Source: Porogramme epimiltina
Lineage: Eukaryota; Basidiomycota; Agaricomycetes; Polyporales; Polyporaceae
Assembly: GCA_900155495.1 (NCBI GenBank)
Contig: FTLJ01000451.1
Location: 1 to 26,098 of the forward strand
Direction of reading: 5' to 3'
DNA length: 26,098 nt
Shown here: positions 1-9,410 of the stretch, piece after piece
Layout of the letters: every line of letters starts with the position of its first letter
Position numbering within the stretch: the stretch's first letter is position 1
Notes under the pieces: generated by a model
Seen by the model: only the letters and a program-made list of their open reading frames with translations
What the model was told of the DNA's origin: nothing
Databases searched by the model: none
Made by a program: the position numbers and the translations under genes

Positions 1-931
1 ATACGAAGCCTCGCCTAGTCTCGTGGCCCCGGAGATGTTTAAAAGAGACGGGTGAAATGGCCGCCTGCCCCCGCCGCTCCCCCGCCCCCCCCCCCGCCTC
101 GTCCCCGAGCTCCTCGTCCTCGCTGTAGTACTCGTCCTCCCCGTACTCGCCCTCGTCCGGGTACACCACCAGGTTCGCCGGCACCGCCCCCTCCACCCCC
201 TGCAGCGCCCCGTTCGCCGCCGCATGCTCCATCGCGAGTGCGAACTGGGGGTCCGCAAAGATCGCCGGGTCAAAGTACGACCCCGGCGGGTATGCCCCGG
301 GCGGGTACCGTCCTCCGCCCCCGCCTCCGCCCCCTCCCCCGTCCCGCGCCGCGCCCGAGTGCATTTGTTGCGCGATTGCATACATGGCCTGGGTCTTTGG
401 GTCCGCGTTACCAGGCGAGCTCAATCGAGAGTAAGTGTGCCGTACAAAGTTGCGCAGGTGATCCGGAAAGGATGCCCAGTACTCGTCGTTCACGAGCTCG
501 CCCTCCGCCCCCTCCATGCTCCGCGCGAGGTGGTCCGCGGTCGCGAGCAGCTCCGCCTCCGCCGCCGTCGTGGGCTTCAGATGCGCCGCGAGCGACGCCG
601 ACAGAGACGCCGTCGTCGAGACATGCACCGAGGCGAGCTCTGGCGACAGGCCCGTCCGGCCCACCGCCCGGGCGTGCTCGTACAGCATCCCGCCCATCGG
701 CTCCAGCGCGGGCAGCGGAGGCAGGCCGGACTCGTCGTCCTCTTCGTCGTCCTCCGCGTCGTATTCGGCCGGCTCGCTGCGTTCCACGCCCTTGCCCTTG
801 CCCTTCTTCTTCTTTTTCTTCTTCCCGTTCGTCGCCGGCGGCGCCGGAGGAGGTGCAGGAGGAGTCGCAGGTCGGGTCACCCGAGCGGGCGGCGGGCGGG
901 CGGCAGGTCTCTTCGCTTTCGCAGCGGTCAT
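1..931 (-). CDS. Nst1-like stress/salt-tolerance protein, N-terminal part (runs off left edge)
   Basis: Read on the minus strand, a frame opens at the ATG at 931 and stays open for about 310 codons to the window edge. It has no stop inside the window. The order is an Ala/Pro-rich start, a lysine block (KKKKKKKGKGKG, about residues 37-48), an acidic patch (EYDAEDDEEDDESG), an ordered stretch around DEYWASFPDHLRNFVRHTYS (about residues 151-170) and TQAMYAIAQQM, then a poly-Gly/Tyr-Pro stretch and a second acidic Tyr-rich region (YGEDEYYSEDEELGDE). Lysine tract, ordered segment and acidic tail resemble the N-terminus of basidiomycete proteins annotated as stress response protein Nst1, recognised from memory of the family. 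The last 20 or so codons (1-60) look less protein-like and may be intron. The poly-Gly tract is encoded by a G run (C run at 85-95 on plus) prone to slippage. A generic low-complexity nuclear protein is the alternative. Confidence 0.6.
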   Translation of the reverse strand, partial: MTAAKAKRPAARPPPARVTRPATPPAPPPAPPATNGKKKKKKKGKGKGVERSEPAEYDAEDDEEDDESGLPPLPALEPMGGMLYEHARAVGRTGLSPELASVHVSTTASLSASLAAHLKPTTAAEAELLATADHLARSMEGAEGELVNDEYWASFPDHLRNFVRHTYSRLSSPGNADPKTQAMYAIAQQMHSGAARDGGGGGGGGGGRYPPGAYPPGSYFDPAIFADPQFALAMEHAAANGALQGVEGAVPANLVVYPDEGEYGEDEYYSEDEELGDEAGGGAGERRGQAAISPVSFKHLRGHETRRGFV

Positions 932-2865
932 CCCCAGATCGCGTCCGAGCAGAGGAAAGCAGTAGGTGCAGTGGAAAAGCGTTCGATGAGAGAGAAGCAG
1001 CCGCCGAGGTCGAGGTCGATGTTAAAGACGGCGTCGAGCTCGACGGTGAGCCCCAATCACCCCTCACGTGATCCAGTTAATGCTTATCACCCGAAACATT
1101 ATGGTGTTATCGACTGATTATCTGGGCGCTCGAGCTTCTTTCGGTACTTAACGCGTAATGTAAGTCTCCTCTGCTCTCTTCTCGACCAAAATGTCTGAAG
1201 ATGGCAATCGCAGTGATCAGCGAAGTCGCCGGTGGAGACCTCGGCTTCACGGAACGCGCAAAACTTCCCTAGACCATGTCCGCTACTGCGCGCCCTTTGT
1301 CATACGAAACCTTCAAGAGTCCGGTAAGTCGCTGTTCAGCGCAGTATCAGCTTATGTCATCCCGTAAATAAAGGCGCAACATTCACACCTGACGTCCTTG
1401 GTGTGCGAGGAAGTACGCGATCCCAAAATACCTTGAGAACGGACCTTTGAGAACGACTGATTTTTTCCAAGTTTGGCTCGGTGGCTCATGTCCATCATCG
1501 TTCGCATCCTATGGTATCATGGGCATTGCATCGACAATCCTGTCGCCCTTCAACGCCGTTCAGGTGTGGCGTGCTTCATGTTGTAGGCTGCTGGCACTCA
1601 CGCTCTTTTCTCTCTTGGCAGCTGCATAGAAGGTCTTCGAACTATGTAAACCGGAATGGCCACCCCGAGGCATCATGAGATCCTGCAGGTGACGCACACG
1701 AAATTAGAACCGCACAGTTCGTGATCACCTAGGCTCCGAGGTAGAAGCCAGTGTCCACGTTGATGAGCACAGCTCGACAGACCGACTTGGCAGAACCCTA
1801 CTCATCCGCAGTCCTCAAACCCAACCTCAATCCGAATGACGGCTGATCGCAAAAGCAGTGGCGGACGCGAGCGGAGATGTTTAAACTACCTTCGAGCTCT
1901 TCCCAAACGGGCAGACGGTGGGTCCCTATATGAATATGTACGAAAGCCCACGGTTGTTTGCCTTCCAGTAGGGCCACCTTTTCGCCCTAATCCTCGTTTT
2001 GAAGTGAGAAGTCGCAGATCACTTCTCTACTACTTTTATCAAAACGCATGCTGTAAGTAGGAAGACAGCTTGAGGAGGCCCTCCCTTTATGAAACGCGAT
2101 GCCGCCGCAGGGGCCGAATGCCAAGAAGTTCGAGGGCGCTGATGGCAACCTTGTTGTTAGCGGGATCATTTCCAGATTACTCCGCCGGAACACTCGTCAT
2201 AAATGAGCGCTAACTGCGTAGCGGCTATGTCCGCCCACACATCCTGGTGAATGTGAACAGGAATATGGGCATATGGGAATATGGAGGTCTTTGAGGGGTA
2301 GTGACCATGGAGATTGAAAAGAAGAAGGGGCGAGGCAGCGCGACAGTAAAAAGAGCGGAGGCACTAGTGCTGTCAATTAACGGCCCGGAAGTGGCGCTGT
2401 CGGATTCGGGGACGGCGTCGGGCGAGCGGCGCGAATCTCGATGCTTCGAGTTCCATCCTCCATCTCCGCAACGAGGTCGGAGCTCCTAGACCTCGTACTC
2501 GCCCACCACTCTCGACTCCACCGATGCACATTCCCCATAGCTGTTCGCTTGTACACGTCACCATTGGAGCTATTCATCTTCACAAAGACTTCACCTAAAT
2601 CTTTCGTGGATTCAGCGCCATAGTTCTGGACTCTCCGGTCCTCAGGGCGAAAAAAGTAGGCTCATGGAGGCAAATGGCCGTCGTGTGCCCGTGGCCTTAG
2701 CACGTCAAGATGTTGCCCTGATCACGGGCCCGTGCCTCCCCTCTGTACGGGCGGCACAGCTTCGATCTGGGGACCCTTGCCGGCATCCTGCGCTCAGTCG
2801 CGATGCATCCGGCATCACCAGATAGACCACCGCGTCCCACATTCACAAATGATCTAGAAGCGGGG
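932..2865. other. Gene-poor spacer between the Nst1-like gene and the first GH79 gene
   Basis: About 1.9 kb with no ORF that I recognise. The left part should hold the Nst1-like promoter; a perfect palindrome TCACGTGA lies at 1064-1071. A 58-codon ORF at 1191-1367 starts in a fair context (CAAAATGTC) and contains a GTAAGT donor-like site, but no convincing second exon could be joined to it. A short repeat of ATATGGG units occurs at about 2261-2284. The 60-residue ORF at 2441-2623 matches nothing known to me. Confidence 0.6.
1064..1071. promoter_or_regulatory. Palindromic E-box (TCACGTGA) upstream of the Nst1-like gene
   Basis: TCACGTGA is a perfect palindrome about 135 bases upstream of the ATG at 931. 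CACGTG is the core recognised by bHLH factors such as Cbf1-type and SREBP-type proteins. Similar cores occur in the divergent promoters at 15980 and 17549. Function here is inferred from sequence only. Confidence 0.35.
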
Positions 2866-2871
2866 TATAAA
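2866..2871 (+). promoter_or_regulatory. TATA box of GH79 paralog 1
   Basis: TATAAA lies 120 bases upstream of the chosen ATG at 2986 and is followed by a long C/T-rich tract (about 2876-2938), the usual core-promoter layout of highly expressed filamentous-fungal genes. This supports transcription starting near 2900 and the choice of ATG 2986, not the in-frame ATG at 2803 that lies upstream of the TATA box. Confidence 0.7.
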
Positions 2872-2985
2872 GCCGTCTTTGTCCTCCTCCCCAGCCAACC
2901 TTTTCTCTCCTCTCTCCTCTCCTGCCTCCCGTCCCGTACCGCTTGGCTCCCGCCCGTGCGCGCCCCGTGCAGCCCGCGGCCCGCC

Positions 2986-5679
2986 ATGTACAACTTTCCG
3001 CTCCTTGCTCTCGCCTCCTCATGCCTCCTCGCCGCCGCCGCGCGCGCCGAAGTCACGATCTACGGCGTCTTCGGCCAGACGACGCTCGACCCGACCAACA
3101 CCGCCGGCACGGGCACGGGCACCGCCGCGGCCGCGGCCGCGACGACGTCCTTCTTGACCGCGCCCGGGCCCCCGAGCTACACGCAGCTCGCGGCGTATAA
3201 CGACATCTACATGTACCCGCCCGCCATCCCCAGCCCCCCGCCCGCGAACACGTTCGCGATCGGCGTCCCGACCGACGCGACGCTCATGAACGCCCTCTCG
3301 ATCAAGCAGCAGGGCACGTTCTTTGGCTTCTCTATTGAAATGTCCGTCGCGAACCAGATCAGTGAGTACTTTTGCGCCTGGGTCTTGCACAGTGTCGTAG
3401 CGGGAGGACGCGGGCGCTTAGATGTGGGAGGGTTGTTGGGGTACAATGTTGGGATCCGGGTAGTATCCGGGACAGCGCTCCCCCAGCCGTCAACCCATAA
3501 GGAGACTTCGCTCTGGAGGAAGGGGCATGCCAAATGCATGAAGCAGTGCAGGCGTTGAGTATGATGCTGATATTTGTGGCTCTGTGCTATTTTAGTCGGG
3601 ACAAGTTCGTGAGTATCCATTTTGCCTTCCGCGCTCGTATGCATCCTGAGCGGCGTCCCTTCCCCGCTTCCCAGGAAAAACATCATGGTGCCATTCCTCA
3701 ACTTCATGAGCATCATCGCCGAGAGAGCAGGTGCCGTCCACGTCCGTGTTGGCGGTAACACGCAGGAGACTGCGTACATTGTCGACTCGCTCCCGGACGG
3801 AAAGATGATCGAGAAGAACAAGGAGGACGCGACTAACCCTGTGAGTTCTCACGCGCCGTAAATATACATTGCCCGGAAATACATGCTGAGCGCCGCGAAG
3901 ACCGCGACCCCAGTCCTGGCGATCACGACCGACCTGCTATACCTTCTCGCCAACATCTCCTCGCTTGTTAACGTCAACTGGTACCTAGGTACGTCATTGT
4001 TGGTCCCACCGGACAAGACGCTAGATTAAGATTCGATCGATCTGTGCAGGCATCCCGTTCAACGACACCCAGAATTGGCGCTTCGAGATCGCCGAGCAAG
4101 GCGAAGCCATTCTTGGCGACAGACTTCTTGGCTTCCAAGCCGCCAATGAACCTGATCTTTACGGACCGTACGTGTCTTGGAATAGATGCAGCATGAGTGT
4201 ACTGACAATATGGGTAGTCACGGACATCGAGCCAGTACATATAGTCCATATGACTTCTTTGGGGAGTACTCCGACTTTACGCGGGCGTACGAAGCAGACG
4301 CGCAAGTTCCTGTTAAGAACAACATCATTGCACCCAGTACCTCGTACGCGACATGGTCACCTGAGATGGTTTGGGACACTGGCTTCGTCGAGGCCTACAC
4401 CCAGTACCTCAGCCACCTCGCTGTCGAGCAGTAAGCGTTGCCCCTCCTCGTTCTTTACCACCCTCTGCTCACGCTGCCTCTAGCTACCCGTCCGACAACT
4501 GCGCGGTTGTCTGGCCCGACCCGAACAACCCTCCACGCGATCCCCTCCAGATGCTCCCGCAGTACCTGACTCACAATGCAGGCGTGAACTTCGCAGCTCC
4601 GTACCTCAACTCGACGATGCTCGCGCAGCAGTGGGACAAGCCGTTCCTCCTCTTTGAGACGAACACCGCGTCGTGCGGCGGCTTCCCTGGCATCTCCGAC
4701 ACGTTTACCTCTGCGCTCTGGGGCATCGACCACGCCATGCAGCTCGCGCACAGCAACTTCTCCGGCGCGCTCTTCCACTTTGGTGGTCAGAATGTCTCCT
4801 ACAACGTGAGTGGAGTCCACCAATAGCCAAAGAACCTAGGACTCAGTGTGCGCACAGCCCTTCACGGCCGCTCCTACGAACGAGTCGGCGTTCCGGGACT
4901 GGTCCGTCGGCCCCATCTTCTACAGCGCGGTGTTCGTCGCGGAGGCGATGGGCCAGTCGAACACGACGCAGCTCAAGGACATGTTCCCGAACGACGGCAA
5001 CGACCAGACGCCCGCGTACGCGATCTTCGAGAACGGCAAGTTCTCCAAGATGGCGATGATCAACTACATGACGGACCCGTCCGGCGCGAACGACTACTCT
5101 GCGACGATCTACGTCGGCGGCAGTGGTTGGAATGAGCCTAATGGCGTGCCCGCGTCCGTCAAGGTCAAGTACCTCCGCGCGCCGTCGACGTCCGAGAAGT
5201 TCAACATCACCTGGGCAGGACAGGTAAGCGGCATCCCCGCTGTATACAGACAAGCACTTACCTTGCCCACGCTGCAGACGCTTGGCGGGCGGTATGGCGC
5301 GGACGGCCGCTGGCAGGGCACGGAGGACGTCGAGACCGTCCCGTGCGACCAGACGGCGAACTCGTGCACGATCAAGGTGCCCGCGCCCGGCGCCGCGCTC
5401 GTCTTCTTCTCGGACGAGGCGCAGGCGGCGGCGAGCGGCGACGACGCCGCGGCGACGTTCCCGACGACGGTGCTCACGAAGACGAAGAACACGGTCACGG
5501 TCGACCCGAGCGTGCTCGCGACGTCCAACGGGCAGAACGGCAAGAGCCGCCTGTCCCAGCAGGGCGGCACGAGCGAGGGCGGCACGAACGGCGCTCACGC
5601 GGGCCTCGTCGCGCCCGGCGTCGCCGCGCTGCTGAGTGTCCTCGCGGGCTTGGGGGTGCTCCTCCGCGTGTCGTGGTAA
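2986..5679 (+). CDS. GH79 family glycoside hydrolase (beta-glucuronidase-like), paralog 1
   Basis: Nine exons: 2986-3361, 3596-3608 (13-base micro-exon), 3675-3840, 3901-3988, 4050-4167, 4218-4430, 4484-4805, 4858-5223, 5278-5679; all introns GT-AG; 687 residues. The start follows a TATA box and gives a signal peptide (about residues 1-21, ending ARA). GH79 landmarks are FGFSIEMSV, RAGAVHVRVGGNTQE, the acid/base motif NEPDLY (Glu about 248) and the nucleophile motif FETNTASCGGF (Glu about 383), then the all-beta C-terminal GH79 region. The tail is Gly/Ser-rich and ends in a hydrophobic stretch (LSVLAGLGVLLRVSW), suggesting a GPI anchor. GH79 enzymes are retaining; fungal members remove glucuronic or 4-O-methylglucuronic acid from arabinogalactan and related glycans. 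The residue before NEP is Ala; the three paralogs have Gly. Intron 8 (54 bases, no in-frame stop) could be retained without a frameshift. Confidence 0.93.
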
Positions 5680-6314
5680 GCGACGCGGTAGGTTGTGCGA
5701 GTGCGCGCGTCGGGCCCGACTCCGGGCCTTTATATACCCTCGGAGGGTCGCATCTGGATTGGACGGCGCCGCTGGGTGCGGTGCCGGGCTGCGCTACATT
5801 AGTCGTTGTACACTATCTCTCGGCCGGGTCGTGCTATTGTCGTATTGCTCTGCTTTACAGCTTATTATTCCCCAGAGGTATGTCCTCTGTCCATTAATAG
5901 TTCAGAGCATCGTCGCGCGCTGCGATCTGACACCTCTGTTACGCAGGAAATGTCATTCATTTATCGCCGCTGCGTCGTGCCTATTTGCGATGCGCCAATT
6001 AGGAAGCCCTTGCTGTCATGCGTCAGTGGTGCGCCCAAGATGTTCGCTATTTGCGTTCGGCTCTATATCCGTCGCAGTCTCACCAGGCGTCCACCGCGCC
6101 TCATATCCGCCGTGCTTGGCCGTGGTTTCGTTGCAGCTGCGCTCCTCGGGTAGGCGGGCAGGCCGGTCGTAGTACGAATTCCGCCCGCGTTCATGACGTT
6201 TGCCGGTGCCTGGTCCCAGGCGAGTTTCCGGGCGAGCGACCGAAGTGGGCCAGAGCGCTGCGCACTCGGGGCGTCTACCTGCTATATATGGCAGCAGACC
6301 GGCCGAGGCGGTGC
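5680..6314. other. Intergenic region between GH79 paralogs 1 and 2
   Basis: About 0.6 kb holding the 3' end of paralog 1 and the upstream region of paralog 2. Several short ORFs overlap in it but none is recognisable or has plausible splice partners. Two TATATA-containing strings (near 6282 and 6315) lie at its right end. Confidence 0.6.
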
Positions 6315-6320
6315 TATATA
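6315..6320 (+). promoter_or_regulatory. Probable TATA box of GH79 paralog 2
   Basis: TATATA, 173 bases before the ATG at 6488, is followed closely by ATTGG (a reversed CCAAT box) at about 6323. A second TATATA near 6282 is an alternative. A C/T-rich tract (about 6431-6482) precedes the start codon, as in paralog 1. Confidence 0.5.
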
Positions 6321-6487
6321 TGATTGGACGGATGTCGTTCTAAATATAGCACACCGGGACGTTCCCTGGCATTCTTGCGTCCTTCGGGCAGAACTGCGGA
6401 CGCATTTGATCATAAGCCTTGCTCCCGACGACCGCCAGACCGCTCCCCTCCGCTCCTTCCTCTCCCCCCTCCTCCTCCCCGTCGCTC

Positions 6488-9410
6488 ATGACAAAACTTT
6501 CGCTCGTTTTATTCTCATTGGCCGCCTGCTGGGCCGACGCGCAGGCGGTCACCGTCTATGGCCAACAGGGCATGACTGTCCCTTCGGGCGTCGCCACGAC
6601 GGCGGCGTCCACGGCCACAGCGGATTCCCTCGACTGGCTCTCCAACTTTGACGCATACAACACCGTCTCGCTCACGGCGCCCTCACTACCCTCACCAGTC
6701 CCCACGGCATTCTCCATGACGGTCCAGAACAGCGCGTCGACCATTCAAGGGCTTGGGACGAAGCAGGAGGGCAACTTCCTCGGGTTCTCGATAGAAATGT
6801 CAGTGGTGCAGCAAGTCAGTGAGTACCTCCCGCTCGAATCTCGCGCAAACAACTCGATCTAAAGATCGGGCTCCGCACCGCTTAAGTTGGCAAGAACTCG
6901 TACGCCCAGTCTCCCCGAGTCTTGGCGCGGCGCGGCAGCTCACTTGGCGCATGTGCGCTCTGCTCCACAGGACCTTCCTCCAAGTCCCCTTCCTCAACCT
7001 CCTCGCGACCGTCGCGGACCGCGCAGGGAGCGTGCGGATACGTGTCGGCGGTAACACGCAGGAGACGGCTACACTCGTTGACAGCCTGCCAGACTACGAG
7101 ATCATTGCGAAGGATAAGGAGGATGCGACGAACCCAGTAAGTCCTCCATTTGTTTTCCATAATGCCCCCGCCCCAGTTGCAGCATTCGCTGTGTTGAGGT
7201 TGCCCTCCGTTCTGGCCCTCGAGGTCTTGTTCCCGTGGGCTTACCGCCTTACTCCACCGGGCGTCCTATAGTAGCCACTCGCTTGAGATAAAAATAGCAC
7301 ATAGACAGCGCTGGCACGCTCTGAGCGTTGTCCCATGCGCCTACGTGCTGGACAGCATACTTGTCACAATGTATGAAAAATGCGGTTGCTGGGTGTTATG
7401 GGCCATGTCTGCTTCTTGCGAGCAGCAGTGTGCCAAGGCGTCTTGCGATTTCGTGACGTCATGGCCCCACTTGAGGGATCCTTGGCATGCAGGAACAGAG
7501 ACATTTGCGCCAACACCCATGTCTGCTTGGCAGTGGCTCGCTTGGCCAGATCTCGTGTAGTCTATCTCATCTGCGATGGAGGGGCACTTTTCATTATGCG
7601 CATTGTTTCCGCGAGTTGGAGCTGACCGCTTGGCGTTCTACAGACCGATACCCCGATCCTCGACTTTACGTCCGAGATGATCTATATGATGGCGAACGTG
7701 TCCTCGTTGGTGAACGCCAAGTGGTACCTCGGTGAGACCCTCCTGCGCCGAAATGCCGAATAGATCACCGTTAGCTAACCAATCACAGGCATTCCCTTCA
7801 ACGATACGACACACCTGAGGCTGGAGATCGCTGAGGCGGCTGAGGCCATCCTTGGAGACAACGTTCTTGCTTTCCAAGTTGGCAACGAACCTGATCTTTA
7901 CGTCGCGTATGTATTTCTTGTATCTATTTGTGCGCACTTTTTGACTTCACCTTCTTCCAGTCACGGTCACCGGCCTTCAAATTATACCCAATATGACTAC
8001 TTTGGCGAATTCGGTGTTGTGGTAGACGCCATTGCCAACGATGCCCAGATCCCTATCAAGAACAAACTCGTCGCCCCCAGTCTTCAGGGAACTTGGACCC
8101 TGGAGGAGGTTTACGACACCGGCTTCATTACGAGCTATGGGTCGTCTCTCAGCATCTTGTCGGTTGAGCAGTACGTATCAAATGACCAGTACTATAGTGT
8201 CCCCGCTGACTTACCTTGCGTGATAGGTACCCAGACAACAACTGTGCCGCAGCGTTCCCAGACGCTGGTTTCGGCGACCCGGTGAACCCCCAGGACGTGC
8301 TCCCCAACTACCTCACGCATACAAGCGGCCAGAACCTGCTCGCGCAGTACCTCAGTGCGATCCCCACGGCGGCCGAGAACGGAAAGCAATTCATGATGTT
8401 CGAGACGAACACGGCGTCGTGCGGTGGCTTCCCTGGTGTCAGTGACGCGTTCGCGTCCGCGCTCTGGGCGGTCGACTACGGCCTGCAGATGGCGTACAGC
8501 AACTTCACGGGCGCGCTGCTGCACATTGGTGGTCAGGATGTGTCGTACAACGTGAGTTATCTATGGGTTCATGCTATTTCTGATCCTGACCTGTTCTTTT
8601 TTAGCCCTTCACTCGTAAGTTGCCGAACAATGATCGTCGTTGTTCCAGTGTACTCATTCGACTCTAGCCCCGCCCACCAACATCTCGTCGTTCAAGCAGT
8701 GGACTGTCGGCCCCATCATGTACTCGACCCTCGTTCTTGCTGAGGCCCTCGGTACCACCAACACGTCCCAGGTGCTCGACCTCTTCGCTAACAGCGCGAA
8801 CAACGCGACGCCCGCCTACGCCATCTACGAGAACAGCGCGCTCGCGCGTCTAGTCCTCGTCAACTACATGACCGAGCAGGACGGCCAGGGCGCCTACACC
8901 GCGTCCTTCTCGTTCGGCGACGGCACGGTCCCCTCCTCGGTCAAGGTCAAGTACCTCCTCGCCCCGACGGTCGCGGAGAAGGACAACGTGACCTGGGCGG
9001 GCCAGACGTTCGGCGGGCGCTTCGAGTGCGACGGGCGGCTGTCGGGGACGGAGGACGTGCAGACGGTCGCGTGCGACACCAGCGCGAACACGTGCGCGAT
9101 CAGCGTGCCGGCGCCGGGCGTCGCGCTCGTGTTCGTGTCGGCGGACGCGCAGACGGCGGACGACCCGAGCGAGACGCAGACGTTCGCGACGACGGCGGTG
9201 ACGAAGACGGCGAACACGGTGACGATCGACGCGAGCGTGCTCGCGACGAGCAACGGGATGAGCGGGAAGGACCGCGGCGACTCGGAGCTGTCGAGCACGA
9301 GCCAGGGCTCGAGCGACGCGCGCAGGACGGCGGGCGGGGTGCCGGGGGCGGCGCTGCTTGCGGCGTTTGTGGCGGGCGCGTGGGTCGTCGTGGGCGCGAT
9401 GCGCCGGTGA
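6488..9410 (+). CDS. GH79 family glycoside hydrolase (beta-glucuronidase-like), paralog 2
   Basis: Nine exons: 6488-6818, 6887-6899 (13-base micro-exon), 6971-7136, 7644-7731, 7789-7906, 7961-8170, 8227-8551, 8605-8614 (10-base micro-exon), 8668-9410; 667 residues. The ATG at 6488 is preferred over the in-frame ATG at 6419 because it alone starts directly with a secretion signal (about residues 1-20). Catalytic motifs are GNEPDLY (acid/base Glu about 233) and FETNTASCGGF (nucleophile Glu about 368). The 10-base exon spells PFT plus one base and joins to PPPTNISSFKQWTVG. The last exon is continuous; both introns that cut this region in paralogs 3 and 4 are missing. Intron 3 is 507 bases where the paralogs have 60-68. 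The C-terminus (SSTSQGSSDARR, then a hydrophobic run) fits a GPI signal. Same predicted activity as paralog 1; exact substrate unknown. Confidence 0.93.

Noticed and set aside
85..95. Run of 11 C as a possible regulatory or structural element
   Set aside because: It lies inside the Nst1-like frame and simply encodes part of a poly-Gly tract.
52..1117. Several long ORFs (up to 339 codons) on both strands over the Nst1-like gene
   Set aside because: They are Arg/Pro-rich shadows of the minus-strand frame starting at 931, caused by high GC.
1191..1367. 58-codon ORF with a fair start context and an internal GTAAGT
   Set aside because: No second exon could be joined in frame and the peptide resembles nothing known; kept only as a note.
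2441..2623. 60-codon ORF upstream of GH79 paralog 1
   Set aside because: No recognisable domain, no splice partners and no related copy in the window.
4843..5598. Long antisense ORFs over the 3' halves of the GH79 genes (also 8850-9740)
   Set aside because: Arg/Ala-rich readings typical of antisense frames in GC-rich codon-biased exons; no motif and no splice signals of their own.
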